In this document: in pieces, positions 8,156-16,581 of the stretch | Layout: each line of letters starts with the position of its first letter | Numbering within the stretch: position 1 is the stretch's first letter | Source: Pseudomonas hefeiensis | GTDB lineage: Bacteria > Pseudomonadota > Gammaproteobacteria > Pseudomonadales > Pseudomonadaceae | DNA length: 64,000 nt | Assembly (NCBI RefSeq): GCF_030687835.1 | Contig: NZ_CP117449.1 | Coordinates: 1,116,001-1,180,000 of the forward strand | Direction of reading: 5' to 3' | Notes under the pieces: model-generated | What the model saw: the letters and a program-made list of their open reading frames with translations, nothing else | Told to the model about the DNA's origin: nothing | The model's database searches: none | Program-made: the position numbers and the translations under genes

Positions 8156-9025
8156 TCAATTCGCCTCTTTCACCGCACTCAAGAACGCACACGTGCGCTC
8201 CTGCTGCGGGTTTTCGAAGATCTGCGCCGGAGTGCCCTGTTCGTGGATCTGCCCTTTGTAGAAGAAGCACACCCGGTCGGCGAATTCCCGGGCGAAGCCC
8301 ATCTGGTGGGTCACCATCAGCATCGTCAGGTTGTGCTCGGCCCCCAGTTTGCGGATCACATTCAGCACTTCACCGCACAACTCCGGATCGAGCGCCGAGG
8401 TCACTTCGTCAAACAGCATCACCTTGGGTCGCATCGCCAGCGCCCGGGCAATCGCCACCCGTTGTTGCTGGCCGCCAGACAACTGCGAAGGGTAGTGGTC
8501 GAGTTTGCTGCCCAGCCCCACCAGCTCCAATAAATCGGCGGCGCGCTCCCGTGCTTCTTTCGGGTTCATGCCCAGCACCTGCACGGGGGCCTCGATGACG
8601 TTTTGCAGCGCGGTCATGTGGGGGAACAGGTTGAAGCTCTGGAACACCATGCCGATCTTGCCGCGCACCCGGCGGATGTGCCGGTCGTTGGCCGGCACCA
8701 GCACGCCGTTGCGGTTGGGCATGTGAGTCAGGGAGTCATCTTCGATGCGGATCTGGCCCTGGTCGATGCCTTCCAGGGTCATCAGCACCCGCAACAATGT
8801 CGACTTGCCCGAGCCGCTGGGGCCGATGATCGCGACTTTTTCACCGGGCGCGACATCCAGGTTCAGATGGTCGAGTACCGTAAAACTGCCATAGCTTTTG
8901 GTCACGTCCTGGAAACTTACAATCGGCCGGGACGGGGTCTGATCTTGCATGGCCGGGGCCTCCTGCTGCGACGCCAGCGTGCTGCGCCGGGACAAATCGG
9001 TGGGCGAGGACAGGGGTAAAGTCAT
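8156..9025 (-). CDS. ehuA: Ectoine/hydroxyectoine ABC transporter, ATP-binding protein
   Basis: ATPase of a polar-amino-acid-type importer. Walker [10 protein letters not shown] is at 68-76, the Q-loop Gln at 129, the signature LSGGQ at 182-186, Walker B VMLFDE at 202-207 and the switch His in VTHQMG. The assignment to ectoine rests on the neighbouring ehuB and the eut/doe genes. Two starts are plausible: ATG at 9025, which overlaps the ehuD stop (TAATG) with GGAG upstream, and ATG at 8950 with a strong AGGAGG 8 nt upstream. The latter gives a 264-residue protein closer to the core domain. I report the longer form. Confidence 0.88.
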   Translation of the reverse strand: MTLPLSSPTDLSRRSTLASQQEAPAMQDQTPSRPIVSFQDVTKSYGSFTVLDHLNLDVAPGEKVAIIGPSGSGKSTLLRVLMTLEGIDQGQIRIEDDSLTHMPNRNGVLVPANDRHIRRVRGKIGMVFQSFNLFPHMTALQNVIEAPVQVLGMNPKEARERAADLLELVGLGSKLDHYPSQLSGGQQQRVAIARALAMRPKVMLFDEVTSALDPELCGEVLNVIRKLGAEHNLTMLMVTHQMGFAREFADRVCFFYKGQIHEQGTPAQIFENPQQERTCAFLSAVKEAN

Positions 9026-9681
9026 TAGCGTAGCTCCATGCGCGTTTCAAGGCGCCGTACCAGATAGGCCAAGGCGAGGCTCAGGGCGAGGAAGAACAGA
9101 CCGACCATGGTGATCGGCTCCAGGTAGCGGAAATGCTCGGAGCCGATGTTCTTGGCCTGCTGCATGATTTCCACCACGGTGATCGCCGACAGCACCGGCG
9201 TGTCCTTGAGCATCGCCACCAGGTAATTGCCCAGCGGCGGTATGATCGGCCGCAGCGCCTGGGGCAGGATGATGTTGCGGTAAGCGTTGTACGGAGCGAT
9301 GTTCAGTGCCGTCACCGCTTCCCACTGCGCCCGCGGCACCGCGTCAAGGCCGCTGCGATAGACCTCGGCGATATAGCAGGCGTAGTGCAGGCCGATGCCG
9401 AGGATGCCGACTTGCATGGCCGTCAGGCTCAAGCCGTAGTTAGGCAGCACGTAATAGAGGAAGTACACCTGGATCAGCAGCGGTGTGCTGCGGATGAATT
9501 CGATCACGGCGGTGGCCGGCCATGACAGCCAGACTTTTCGACTGCGCCGACCAATTGCCAGGAACAGTCCCAGGACAATCGCGATCAGAAAACCGATCAG
9601 GGTGATGCCCACCGTGTTGAGCGAGGCGCGCAGCAAGTCCGGCAGGATCTGTGCGGCGTAGGACCAGTCGAACAGGGTCAT
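9025..9681 (-). CDS. ehuD: Ectoine/hydroxyectoine ABC transporter, permease EhuD
   Basis: 218-residue inner membrane permease of the HisM/GlnP family. It has several hydrophobic segments, and the conserved EAA-type loop that contacts the ATPase is the A-L-N...PQALRPIIPPLGN region around residues 140-170. EFIRSTPLLIQVYFLYY is the family's N-terminal signature. It overlaps ehuC by 4 bp upstream and touches ehuA downstream, so translation is probably coupled. It pairs with EhuC to form the transmembrane channel. Which of the two permeases is C or D follows gene order. Confidence 0.87.
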   Translation of the reverse strand: MTLFDWSYAAQILPDLLRASLNTVGITLIGFLIAIVLGLFLAIGRRSRKVWLSWPATAVIEFIRSTPLLIQVYFLYYVLPNYGLSLTAMQVGILGIGLHYACYIAEVYRSGLDAVPRAQWEAVTALNIAPYNAYRNIILPQALRPIIPPLGNYLVAMLKDTPVLSAITVVEIMQQAKNIGSEHFRYLEPITMVGLFFLALSLALAYLVRRLETRMELR

Positions 9682-10337
9682 GACAGACCTCCACGCATCC
9701 GGCCCCGGCTCAGTCGTCGCTCGACATGGCGCATGCCCAGGTTAATGGCCTGGGCAAGGATGAAATACATCACCAGTGCCAGGCTGAAGATCTCCAGGGT
9801 CTGGAAGGTTGCCTGATCCAGCTGCCGCGCGCGAAAGCTCAGGTCGGACAACGTGATCAACGACACCAGCGACGTGTTCTTCAGCAATTCGATCAGCAGG
9901 TTGGTGCCCGGTGGAATCGCCGCCAGCAGGGCCTGGGGCAGGATGATCCGTTTGAAACGCTTGAAACCGCTGAAATTCAGCGCCGTGCAGGCTTCGTATT
10001 GCCCTTTGGCCACCGAGCTGATGGCGCCGCGCATGACTTCGGCACCATACGCGCCGATGTGCAGGCCCAGGCCGACAATCGCCACGGCGTAGGGGCTCAA
10101 CTCAATGTTGAACGGCGGCAGTGGCAGCACGAAGAACAACCAGAACAGTTGCACCAGCAGCGACGTGCCACGAAACACTTCGATGTAAGTGATGGAAAAC
10201 CAGCGCAGCGCTCGCCATGGCGACAGTCGTCCCAGGGCCGCCAGTACCGCGCTGACAATTGCCAGCAGCGAGCCGAAAAAGGTCACCTGAAGCGTGACCC
10301 AGGCCCCTTGAATCAATAACGGAAGTAATTCGCCCAT
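9678..10337 (-). CDS. ehuC: Ectoine/hydroxyectoine ABC transporter, permease EhuC
   Basis: 219-residue permease homologous to EhuD. It has FRGTSLLVQLFWLFFVLP near the first third, the EAA-type loop ACTALNFSGF...ILPQALLAAIPPGTN at about 135-165, and a basic C-terminus. It lies 66 bp downstream of ehuB and overlaps ehuD by 4 bp. It forms half of the membrane channel of the importer. Typical length for the family. Confidence 0.87.
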   Translation of the reverse strand: MGELLPLLIQGAWVTLQVTFFGSLLAIVSAVLAALGRLSPWRALRWFSITYIEVFRGTSLLVQLFWLFFVLPLPPFNIELSPYAVAIVGLGLHIGAYGAEVMRGAISSVAKGQYEACTALNFSGFKRFKRIILPQALLAAIPPGTNLLIELLKNTSLVSLITLSDLSFRARQLDQATFQTLEIFSLALVMYFILAQAINLGMRHVERRLSRGRMRGGLS

Positions 10338-10403
10338 GGTTCAACCCGATATCCGATGAAGCAGGGAACAGGCATCACGCACCGCGCGTCATGCCTGTTT
10401 CGG

Positions 10404-11261
10404 CTATGGCTGAGCGCAGAGCTCGGCCGCGGTTTTGCTGGTCACGTTGGATTTGTCGAAACCGAACGGCGCAACGGCCTTGAGGTGTTCTTCAGAGCCT
10501 AGCCATTTCTTCAGCTCGGCATTGACCGCATCGCGCAGGTCTTTGTCTTCGGGGCGGAAGGCGAGGGCGCCGTAGCCAATGTGCGACGGGTCGTCCTTGA
10601 ACTCGGTCATTGCCTCAACCTTGTCTCCGCCCTTGCTGGCCAGGCCCTTCATGGTCAGTTGCGTGCCGACGGCAGCGTCCGCACGGCCGGCGCGCACCGC
10701 TTGCAACTGCGCGGTGGTGTCGGGGACCTGGAGAATCTGCTCATCCTTGACCCCGGAATCCCGGGCGTACGCCAGGTTCACCGTACCGGCCATGATTGCC
10801 AGCTTCACGTCCGGTTGTTTGGCGATGTCTTCATAGCTGTGGAGTTGTTTCGGATTGCCCTTGGCCACGAGCAGGGCATCGGGTAACTGGTATTGCGGAT
10901 CGGTGAACAACACCTGCTTGCAGCGCGCCGGGGTGATGTACATCCCCGCGGCAATGACATCGAATCGGCCGGCGCGCAGGCCGGGAATCAGCGAGCCCCA
11001 TTCGGTGAGCACGCCGTTGACCTGCTTGATGCCCATCTTGGCGAAGATGATCTTGGCGATTTCCGGCGATTCACCGGTGACAGTGCCGTCGGTTTCGGTG
11101 AAGGCGAACGGGGTTTCGTTGGCGTAGCCGATCCGGATGCTGCTGTTGCTTTTGACGGTATCGAGGGTGGCGGCGTGAACGCTGCCAGCCAGGCCAAGTA
11201 CGGCACAGGTCATTAAGAGCCGACGCAGGGGCGCGCATGTGGCGGGAAGGAAATTGCTCAT
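10404..11261 (-). CDS. ehuB: Ectoine/hydroxyectoine ABC transporter, substrate-binding protein
   Basis: 285-residue periplasmic binding protein of the extracellular solute-binding family 3. A Sec signal peptide covers about residues 1-31, ending in SVHA. IRIGYANETPFAF begins the mature domain, and GLRAGRFDVIAAGMYITPARC and GTVNLAYARDSG are family landmarks. AGGAG lies at normal spacing before the ATG. It is the first gene of the minus-strand ehuBCDA operon and is divergent from enuR. Ectoine specificity is inferred from the adjacent catabolic genes. Confidence 0.9.
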   Translation of the reverse strand: MSNFLPATCAPLRRLLMTCAVLGLAGSVHAATLDTVKSNSSIRIGYANETPFAFTETDGTVTGESPEIAKIIFAKMGIKQVNGVLTEWGSLIPGLRAGRFDVIAAGMYITPARCKQVLFTDPQYQLPDALLVAKGNPKQLHSYEDIAKQPDVKLAIMAGTVNLAYARDSGVKDEQILQVPDTTAQLQAVRAGRADAAVGTQLTMKGLASKGGDKVEAMTEFKDDPSHIGYGALAFRPEDKDLRDAVNAELKKWLGSEEHLKAVAPFGFDKSNVTSKTAAELCAQP

Positions 11262-11551
11262 CGATAAAATCTCCTGTTTCTTGTGGATCCGTCGTTTGAC
11301 GGCTCTGTGGTAGGAGGCAGTGTTACAAGAGCAAAGCGTACAGCGGCTGATCCGGCCATGGCCTGGAATCGGGGACGGCGCCGGTACAGGTCGATCCGGC
11401 TTTTTTGTCGGGGTGGTGAACCCGCCTGGATGACGACCTTGGACCGAGCATACAAAAGCCCCGGCACCGATTGCATTGCACTAGGACAATTGCTTTGTCG
11501 CGATTGTCGCGGGATGCTGTGCGCACCAGAACACACGCGGGTTGCAGCGTC
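11262..11551. promoter_or_regulatory. Divergent ehuB-enuR control region with candidate EnuR site
   Basis: This 290-bp gap separates the importer operon from the regulator gene and must hold both promoters. A motif ATTGCACTAGGACA at 11475-11488 closely matches ATTGCCCTAGTACA at 13284-13297 before eutB (12 of 14 positions). I could not identify convincing -35/-10 pairs. The role as an EnuR operator is inferred from the shared motif only. Confidence 0.4.
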
Positions 11552-12946
11552 ATGGATAAGTGGAAATCAGCCTTGGACATTGCCCGTAGCGGTGAGTCCA
11601 AATACAAGATTCTGGTACAGGCCATTGCCGACGATATCGAGCAGGGCTCCCTGGCCAATGACCAGCGCTTGCCGCCGCAACGGCAAGTGGCCGACGCCAT
11701 GGGCATCAGTGTGCAGACTGTCACCAATGCCTACAAGGAGCTGGAGCGTCAGGGCCTGGTGCGCTGTGAAGTGGGACGCGGCAGCTTCGTTTCGCGGCGC
11801 ATGAGCGACCGGGTCGCGACCTACATTCTCGATAGCCCCGAGCGCGCGCTGGTGGATTTTTCCATCACGCGAATCATGCACACCCGCGAGCACGACCAGT
11901 TCTGGCGCGACACCTGCCTTGAACTGAGCACCGAAGAAGACCAGCCGTGGATTCATGCTTTTCGTCCGATCGCAGGTTTTGAATCCCATCGTGAAGCGGC
12001 CGCCCAGTGGATTGGTCGCCAAAGGTTGAAGGTTGATCGCAACGACATCTTGATCACCAACGGCGCAGCCCATGGGATCTTTCTTGCCCTCGCTTCCCTG
12101 GCCGGGCCCGATGATGTGGTGCTCTGCGAAGGCGTGACTGACCACGGGGTGATCGGCAATTCCCAAGTGTTGGGTTTCACCCTCAAGGGCCTGGAAATGG
12201 ATCGCTATGGCATCGACCCTGAACACTTCGAGGACATGTGCAGCAACGAGCGCATCACCGCGCTGGTGTGCACGCCGAACCTGAACAACCCCACCACCAG
12301 TCTGATGCCCGACACTCGCCGACGGGAAATCGCCGAGATTGCCCGGCGCTTTGGTGTGCACATCATCGAAGACGACGTCTACGGTCCGCTGCTGGACGAA
12401 CGCCGTGCGCCGCCCATCAGCCACTACCTGCCGGAGCTGTCGTTCTATTGCACCAGCATGACCAAGTCGGTGCTCACGGGGCTGCGGATCGGTTATCTGG
12501 TGGTGCCCAAGCGCCTGGCGCTGCGTACCGAGAGCATCCTGCGGGTCAATAGCTGGATGGCCACGCCCATGGTGTCGGAAATCGCCGCCCGCTGGATCCG
12601 TGATGGCCGCGCCGAGTCGCTGGTGCATTTGCAGCGCCGGCTGTTGGCCGGTCGCCAGGCGATGGTCACCGAGTACATGGGCGAGCATTTGCTGGGCCAG
12701 CATCCCCACGCCTTGAACGCCTGGGTCGGCATCCCGTCCCATTGGGAAGTGGACAGCCTGGTGCGGGCGCTACGGCACAAGCACATCGCCGTGACCTCCC
12801 CCGACCCGTTCACCGTGCGCGGCACCCCCAAACCCCGTGCGGTGCGAGTATGTGTAGGCGCCGAATGCAGTGATGAGGAAATGCGCCATGCGCTGATCGG
12901 CATGCGGGAAATTTTCAACCAATACCCGCAGATCCATGATTTTTAA
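11552..12946 (+). CDS. enuR: MocR/GntR-type PLP-dependent regulator of ectoine utilisation
   Basis: 464-residue fusion of a GntR winged helix-turn-helix (about 17-82, with PPQRQVADAMGISVQTVTNAY) and a fold-type I aminotransferase-like domain. The expected PLP lysine lies in TSMTKSVLTGLRIGYL (K305). In studied EnuR proteins, PLP on this lysine reacts with a diaminobutyrate-derived inducer, relieving repression. The start at 11552 (MDKWKSAL) is chosen because an upstream in-frame extension from 11471 is not domain-like; its ribosome binding site is weak. It is divergent from ehuB and followed by the eut/doe genes, which it presumably represses. Confidence 0.9.
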   Translation: MDKWKSALDIARSGESKYKILVQAIADDIEQGSLANDQRLPPQRQVADAMGISVQTVTNAYKELERQGLVRCEVGRGSFVSRRMSDRVATYILDSPERALVDFSITRIMHTREHDQFWRDTCLELSTEEDQPWIHAFRPIAGFESHREAAAQWIGRQRLKVDRNDILITNGAAHGIFLALASLAGPDDVVLCEGVTDHGVIGNSQVLGFTLKGLEMDRYGIDPEHFEDMCSNERITALVCTPNLNNPTTSLMPDTRRREIAEIARRFGVHIIEDDVYGPLLDERRAPPISHYLPELSFYCTSMTKSVLTGLRIGYLVVPKRLALRTESILRVNSWMATPMVSEIAARWIRDGRAESLVHLQRRLLAGRQAMVTEYMGEHLLGQHPHALNAWVGIPSHWEVDSLVRALRHKHIAVTSPDPFTVRGTPKPRAVRVCVGAECSDEEMRHALIGMREIFNQYPQIHDF

Positions 12947-12977
12947 TGCACAAGATTTTTGAACAACACAACCCTCC

Positions 12978-13201
12978 TGTGGGAGCGGGCTTGCTCGCGA
13001 AGACGGTGGCACATCCAGTATTGATGTGACGGGTAGACCGCTTTCGCGAGCAAGCCCGCTCCCACAGGGGAATGGCGGTGGTCGCAGGATTTGTGTTTGC
13101 CCCGGCCAAAATGTGGGAGCGGGCTTGCTCGCGAAGGCGGTGGCACATCCAGCATTGATGTGACGGGTAGACCGCTTTCGCGAGCAAGCCCGCTCCCACA
13201 G
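12978..13201. repeat. Two tandem REP pairs between enuR and eutB
   Basis: Near-identical 90-bp pairs at 12978-13067 and 13112-13201, 134 bp apart start to start, separated by a 44-bp spacer containing GGTGGTCGCAGGATTTGTGT. Short flanking sequence on both sides (ACAACCCTCC / GGAGGGTTGT) extends the outer palindrome. With the eutB promoter region they fill the 411-bp gap 12947-13357, where some related clusters carry eutA. Confidence 0.9.
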
Positions 13202-13283
13202 GAGGGTTGTGGGGGGGCTCGGAATCTGTGTTCACCCCAGTCAAATTGTGGGGGGCTGGAGGGGATTCAAGTAATCGAATTAA

Positions 13284-13297
13284 ATTGCCCTAGTACA
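13284..13297 (+). promoter_or_regulatory. Candidate EnuR operator upstream of eutB
   Basis: ATTGCCCTAGTACA, 60 bp before the eutB start. It matches the motif at 11475-11488 in the enuR-ehuB region, and its core TGCCCTAG recurs at 18352-18359 before doeC. Presence is seen directly; function is inferred. Confidence 0.35.
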
Positions 13298-13357
13298 TTC
13301 ATCACCACAATCCAGCCCTCTTAGACTGCGCCCAACACATCAGCTCGGGACGCGGTC

Positions 13358-14329
13358 ATGGCAGTGTTGCAGCTACAGGATGTCTATCTCGCTCGCCAGC
13401 GCATCGAATCGCTGGTGCGGCGTACGCCCATGGAGCATTCCCCCAGCCTGTCACGGCTGATGGGGGTGGCGGTGTACCTCAAACTCGAATCTCTGCAAAT
13501 CACCGGCAGCTTCAAGCTGCGCGGCGCGACTAATGCTGTGGCCCAGCTCAGCCCCGAGCAACAGGCCCTGGGCGTGGTCACCGCCTCGACCGGCAATCAC
13601 GGGCGGGCGCTGGCCCATGCGGCTTCCCGCCAGGGAGTCAAGGCGATTGTCTGCCTGTCGAACCTGGTGCCGGCCAATAAGGTGCAGGCGATTCGCGACC
13701 TGGGGGCCGAGGTGTGCATCGTCGGTCAGTCCCAGGACGATGCCCAGCGCGAAGCCGAACGCATCGCCAGAGAACAGGGGGCGACCTTCCTGCCGCCCTT
13801 CGATCACCCGGCGATCATCGCCGGCCAGGGCACCCTCGGCCTGGAAATCCTCGAACAGCAGCCGGACGTGGCCCAGGTGCTGGTGCCGTTGTCCGGTGGC
13901 GGCCTGTTCGCCGGCGTGGCCCTGGCGCTCAAAAGTGCGAATCCGGCGATTCAGGTGCATGGCATCAGCATGGCCCGAGGCGCCGCGATGGGTGCCAGCC
14001 TCGCCGCCGGGCAGCCGGTGGAGGTCGAGGAGTTGCCCACGCTGGCGGATTCCCTCGGCGGCGGCATCGGCCTGGATAACCGCTACACCTTCGACATGAC
14101 CCGACACCTGAGCGATGACCTGCACCTGCTTTCAGAAGCTTCCATCGCCAACGCTTTGCGCCACGCCTATCACGAAGAACGCCTGGTGCTTGAGGGCGCT
14201 GCCGTGGTGGGCATTGCCGCTCTGCTCGACGGCCTGATCGAACCGCGTGGACCTATTGTGCTGGTGGTCAGCGGGCGCAACGTCGACACCGAACAACATG
14301 CCCGCGTACTCGCTGGGGCCCAGCAATAA
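13358..14329 (+). CDS. eutB: Hydroxyectoine utilisation dehydratase EutB
   Basis: 323-residue PLP enzyme of the threonine dehydratase (fold type II) family. The Schiff-base Lys lies in ITGSFKLRGATNA (K53), TASTGNHGRALAHAA follows, and the phosphate-binding loop is LSGGGLFAG near residue 180. In ectoine clusters EutB acts with EutC, and usually EutA, to convert 5-hydroxyectoine to ectoine; the exact step is only partly worked out. There is no C-terminal ACT domain, unlike biosynthetic IlvA. First catabolic gene after enuR, with eutC starting 24 bp later. Confidence 0.88.
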   Translation: MAVLQLQDVYLARQRIESLVRRTPMEHSPSLSRLMGVAVYLKLESLQITGSFKLRGATNAVAQLSPEQQALGVVTASTGNHGRALAHAASRQGVKAIVCLSNLVPANKVQAIRDLGAEVCIVGQSQDDAQREAERIAREQGATFLPPFDHPAIIAGQGTLGLEILEQQPDVAQVLVPLSGGGLFAGVALALKSANPAIQVHGISMARGAAMGASLAAGQPVEVEELPTLADSLGGGIGLDNRYTFDMTRHLSDDLHLLSEASIANALRHAYHEERLVLEGAAVVGIAALLDGLIEPRGPIVLVVSGRNVDTEQHARVLAGAQQ

Positions 14330-14353
14330 CCATCAGCCGCAACGGAGCCAGCC

Positions 14354-15346
14354 ATGAGTGAAGTCACCCTATTGAGCGAAGCGGATCTGCGCAGTTGCGT
14401 GGCCCTCGACCTGCCCAGCATCGACGCCATCGAACAGGCCTTCGTGCTGCTGGCAACGGCGGCCGTGGCGATGCCGCCGATCCTGCGGCTGGACATCCCC
14501 GAACATAACGGTGAGGTGGACGTGAAGACCGCTTACCTGCCGGGCCTGGAGCGGTTTGCGATCAAGGTCAGCCCGGGCTTTTTCGATAATCCGAAACTCG
14601 GCCTGCCCAGCCTCAACGGCATGATGATGCTGCTGTCGGCGCGCACCGGTCTGCTGGAGGCGCTGTTGCTGGACAACGGTTATCTCACCGCCGTGCGCAC
14701 GGCAGCCGCCGGAGCGGTGGCGGCGCGCTGCCTGTCTCGCGAGCAGAGCCGCAGTGTCGCGTTGATCGGCGCCGGCGAACAGGCGGCGTTGCAGCTTCAG
14801 GCGCTGCGTCTGGTGCGGCCCATTGAAGAGGTGCGGGTCTGGGCTCGCGATGCACAAAAGGCCCAAGCCTTCAGTGCTGAACTTGCGCGTGATACGGGGC
14901 TTTCGGTGACGCCGTGCACAACGGTCGACGCCGCGCTGGAAGGTGTGGACATCGCCATCACCTGCACCCCCAGTCGTGAGCCGCTGATCGAAGCCCGGCA
15001 CCTGCATCCCGGCCTGCATATCACCGCGATGGGCTCGGACGCGGAACACAAGAACGAGATTTGCCCGCAAGCCCTGGCGGCCGTCGACTGCTACGTCGCC
15101 GATCGTCTGAGCCAGACCCGTGTGCTCGGTGAACTGCATCACGCCCTGGCGGCCGGTGTTGTCGGCGATGAGTCGGCGTTGATGGAGCTGGGCCAGGTGT
15201 TGGCGGGGCAGCGGGCCGGGCGAACCGATGAGGCGCAAGTCACCTTGTGCGACCTCACCGGCACCGGTGCCCAGGACACCGCCATTGCCAACCTGGCCTT
15301 CGAGCGGGCGCGGGCAGCGGGCAAGGGTTTCCCATTCGGTCGTTAA
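14354..15346 (+). CDS. eutC: Ectoine utilisation protein EutC (ornithine cyclodeaminase family)
   Basis: 330-residue NAD-dependent enzyme of the ornithine cyclodeaminase/mu-crystallin family. The substrate-side signature VDVKTAYLPG and KVSPGF is at about 55-76, the Rossmann Gly-rich loop GAGEQA at 139-144, and ITAMGSDAEHKNE lies around residue 225-237. In hydroxyectoine catabolism it is thought to act after EutB in the two-step conversion to ectoine. It follows eutB closely in the same operon. The family alone would not give this function; the context does. Confidence 0.88.
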   Translation: MSEVTLLSEADLRSCVALDLPSIDAIEQAFVLLATAAVAMPPILRLDIPEHNGEVDVKTAYLPGLERFAIKVSPGFFDNPKLGLPSLNGMMMLLSARTGLLEALLLDNGYLTAVRTAAAGAVAARCLSREQSRSVALIGAGEQAALQLQALRLVRPIEEVRVWARDAQKAQAFSAELARDTGLSVTPCTTVDAALEGVDIAITCTPSREPLIEARHLHPGLHITAMGSDAEHKNEICPQALAAVDCYVADRLSQTRVLGELHHALAAGVVGDESALMELGQVLAGQRAGRTDEAQVTLCDLTGTGAQDTAIANLAFERARAAGKGFPFGR

Positions 15347-15387
15347 CCGATTTTTTATTCGTGCGTCATTGATCAGAGGGCAGGTGG

Positions 15388-16578
15388 ATGTCAGAGATAG
15401 TCGTCAATCTTCCGTTCCAGCGGGAGGAATACGCTCAGCGCCTGGCGAAGGTCCGCGTGGCCATGCAGGTCCAGGGCCTGGAGCTGTTGCTGGTCACCGA
15501 TCCGTCGAACATGGCCTGGCTCACCGGCTACGACGGTTGGTCGTTCTACGTACACCAGTGCGTGCTGGTGGCACTGGACGGCGAGCCCGTGTGGTTCGGT
15601 CGCGGCCAGGATGCCAACGGTGCCAAACGCACGGTGTTCATGCAGGCCGATAATATCGTCGGCTACCCGGACATCTACGTGCAGTCGCGCGAACGTCATC
15701 CCATGGATTACCTGTCCCGGGAAGTGATCACCGCTCGTGGCTGGGGCGCGTTGACCATCGGCGTGGAGATGGACAACTACTACTTCAGCGCCGCCGCGTA
15801 CCTGTCGCTGCAAAAGCATTTGCCGCAGGCCAAACTGGTGGACGCGGTGGGTTTGGTGAACTGGCAGCGGGCGGTCAAGTCCCCCCAGGAAATCGCCTAC
15901 ATGCGCATCGCCGCGCGCATCGTCGAGAACATGCATGGCCGGATTCTGGAGCGGATCGAGCCGGGTATGCGCAAGAACGAACTGGTGGCCGAGATCTACA
16001 GCAGCGGCATCCTCGGGGCCGATGGCCATGGCGGTGATTACCCGGCCATCGTGCCATTGCTGCCCACCGGTGCCGACGCCAGTGCGCCGCACCTGACCTG
16101 GGACGATTCGCCGTTCGAGAAGGGTGCCGGGACTTTTTTTGAGATCGCCGGTTGCTACAAGCGTTACCACTGCCCACTGTCGCGCACCATCTACCTGGGC
16201 AAGCCGCCGCAACATTTTCTCGATGGCGAAAAAGCCGTGGTCGAGGGCATCGCCGCCGGCCTGGACGCGGCCAAGCCGGGCAACACCACGGGCGACATTG
16301 CCGTGGCATTTTTCAAAGTGCTGGAGAAGTTCGGCATCCATAAGGACAGCCGTTGCGGCTACCCGATCGGTATCAGCTATCCGCCGGATTGGGGCGAGCG
16401 CACCATGAGCCTGCGCCCCGGCGACACCAGCGTATTGCAGCCGGGCATGACGTTCCACTTCATGCCAGGTTTGTGGATGGACGATTGGGGACTGGAAATC
16501 ACCGAAAGCATTCTGATCACTGAAACCGGCGTCGAGACGCTGTGCAACGTGCCTCGTCAATTGTTCGTGAAGGATTGA
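15388..16578 (+). CDS. doeA: Ectoine hydrolase DoeA (EutD)
   Basis: Opens the ectoine ring to give N-alpha-acetyl-diaminobutyrate (and some N-gamma isomer). The 396-residue protein is an M24 creatinase/prolidase-fold enzyme. The N-terminal domain (about 1-160) contains DPSNMAWLTGYDGWSFYV, and the pita-bread catalytic domain (about 165-390) contains GADGHGGDYPAIVPL. Several canonical metal ligands of aminopeptidases appear to be absent, which is usual in this non-peptidase branch. AGGTGG lies just before the ATG. doeB follows after 3 bp. Confidence 0.92.
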   Translation: MSEIVVNLPFQREEYAQRLAKVRVAMQVQGLELLLVTDPSNMAWLTGYDGWSFYVHQCVLVALDGEPVWFGRGQDANGAKRTVFMQADNIVGYPDIYVQSRERHPMDYLSREVITARGWGALTIGVEMDNYYFSAAAYLSLQKHLPQAKLVDAVGLVNWQRAVKSPQEIAYMRIAARIVENMHGRILERIEPGMRKNELVAEIYSSGILGADGHGGDYPAIVPLLPTGADASAPHLTWDDSPFEKGAGTFFEIAGCYKRYHCPLSRTIYLGKPPQHFLDGEKAVVEGIAAGLDAAKPGNTTGDIAVAFFKVLEKFGIHKDSRCGYPIGISYPPDWGERTMSLRPGDTSVLQPGMTFHFMPGLWMDDWGLEITESILITETGVETLCNVPRQLFVKD

Positions 16579-16581
16579 GCC

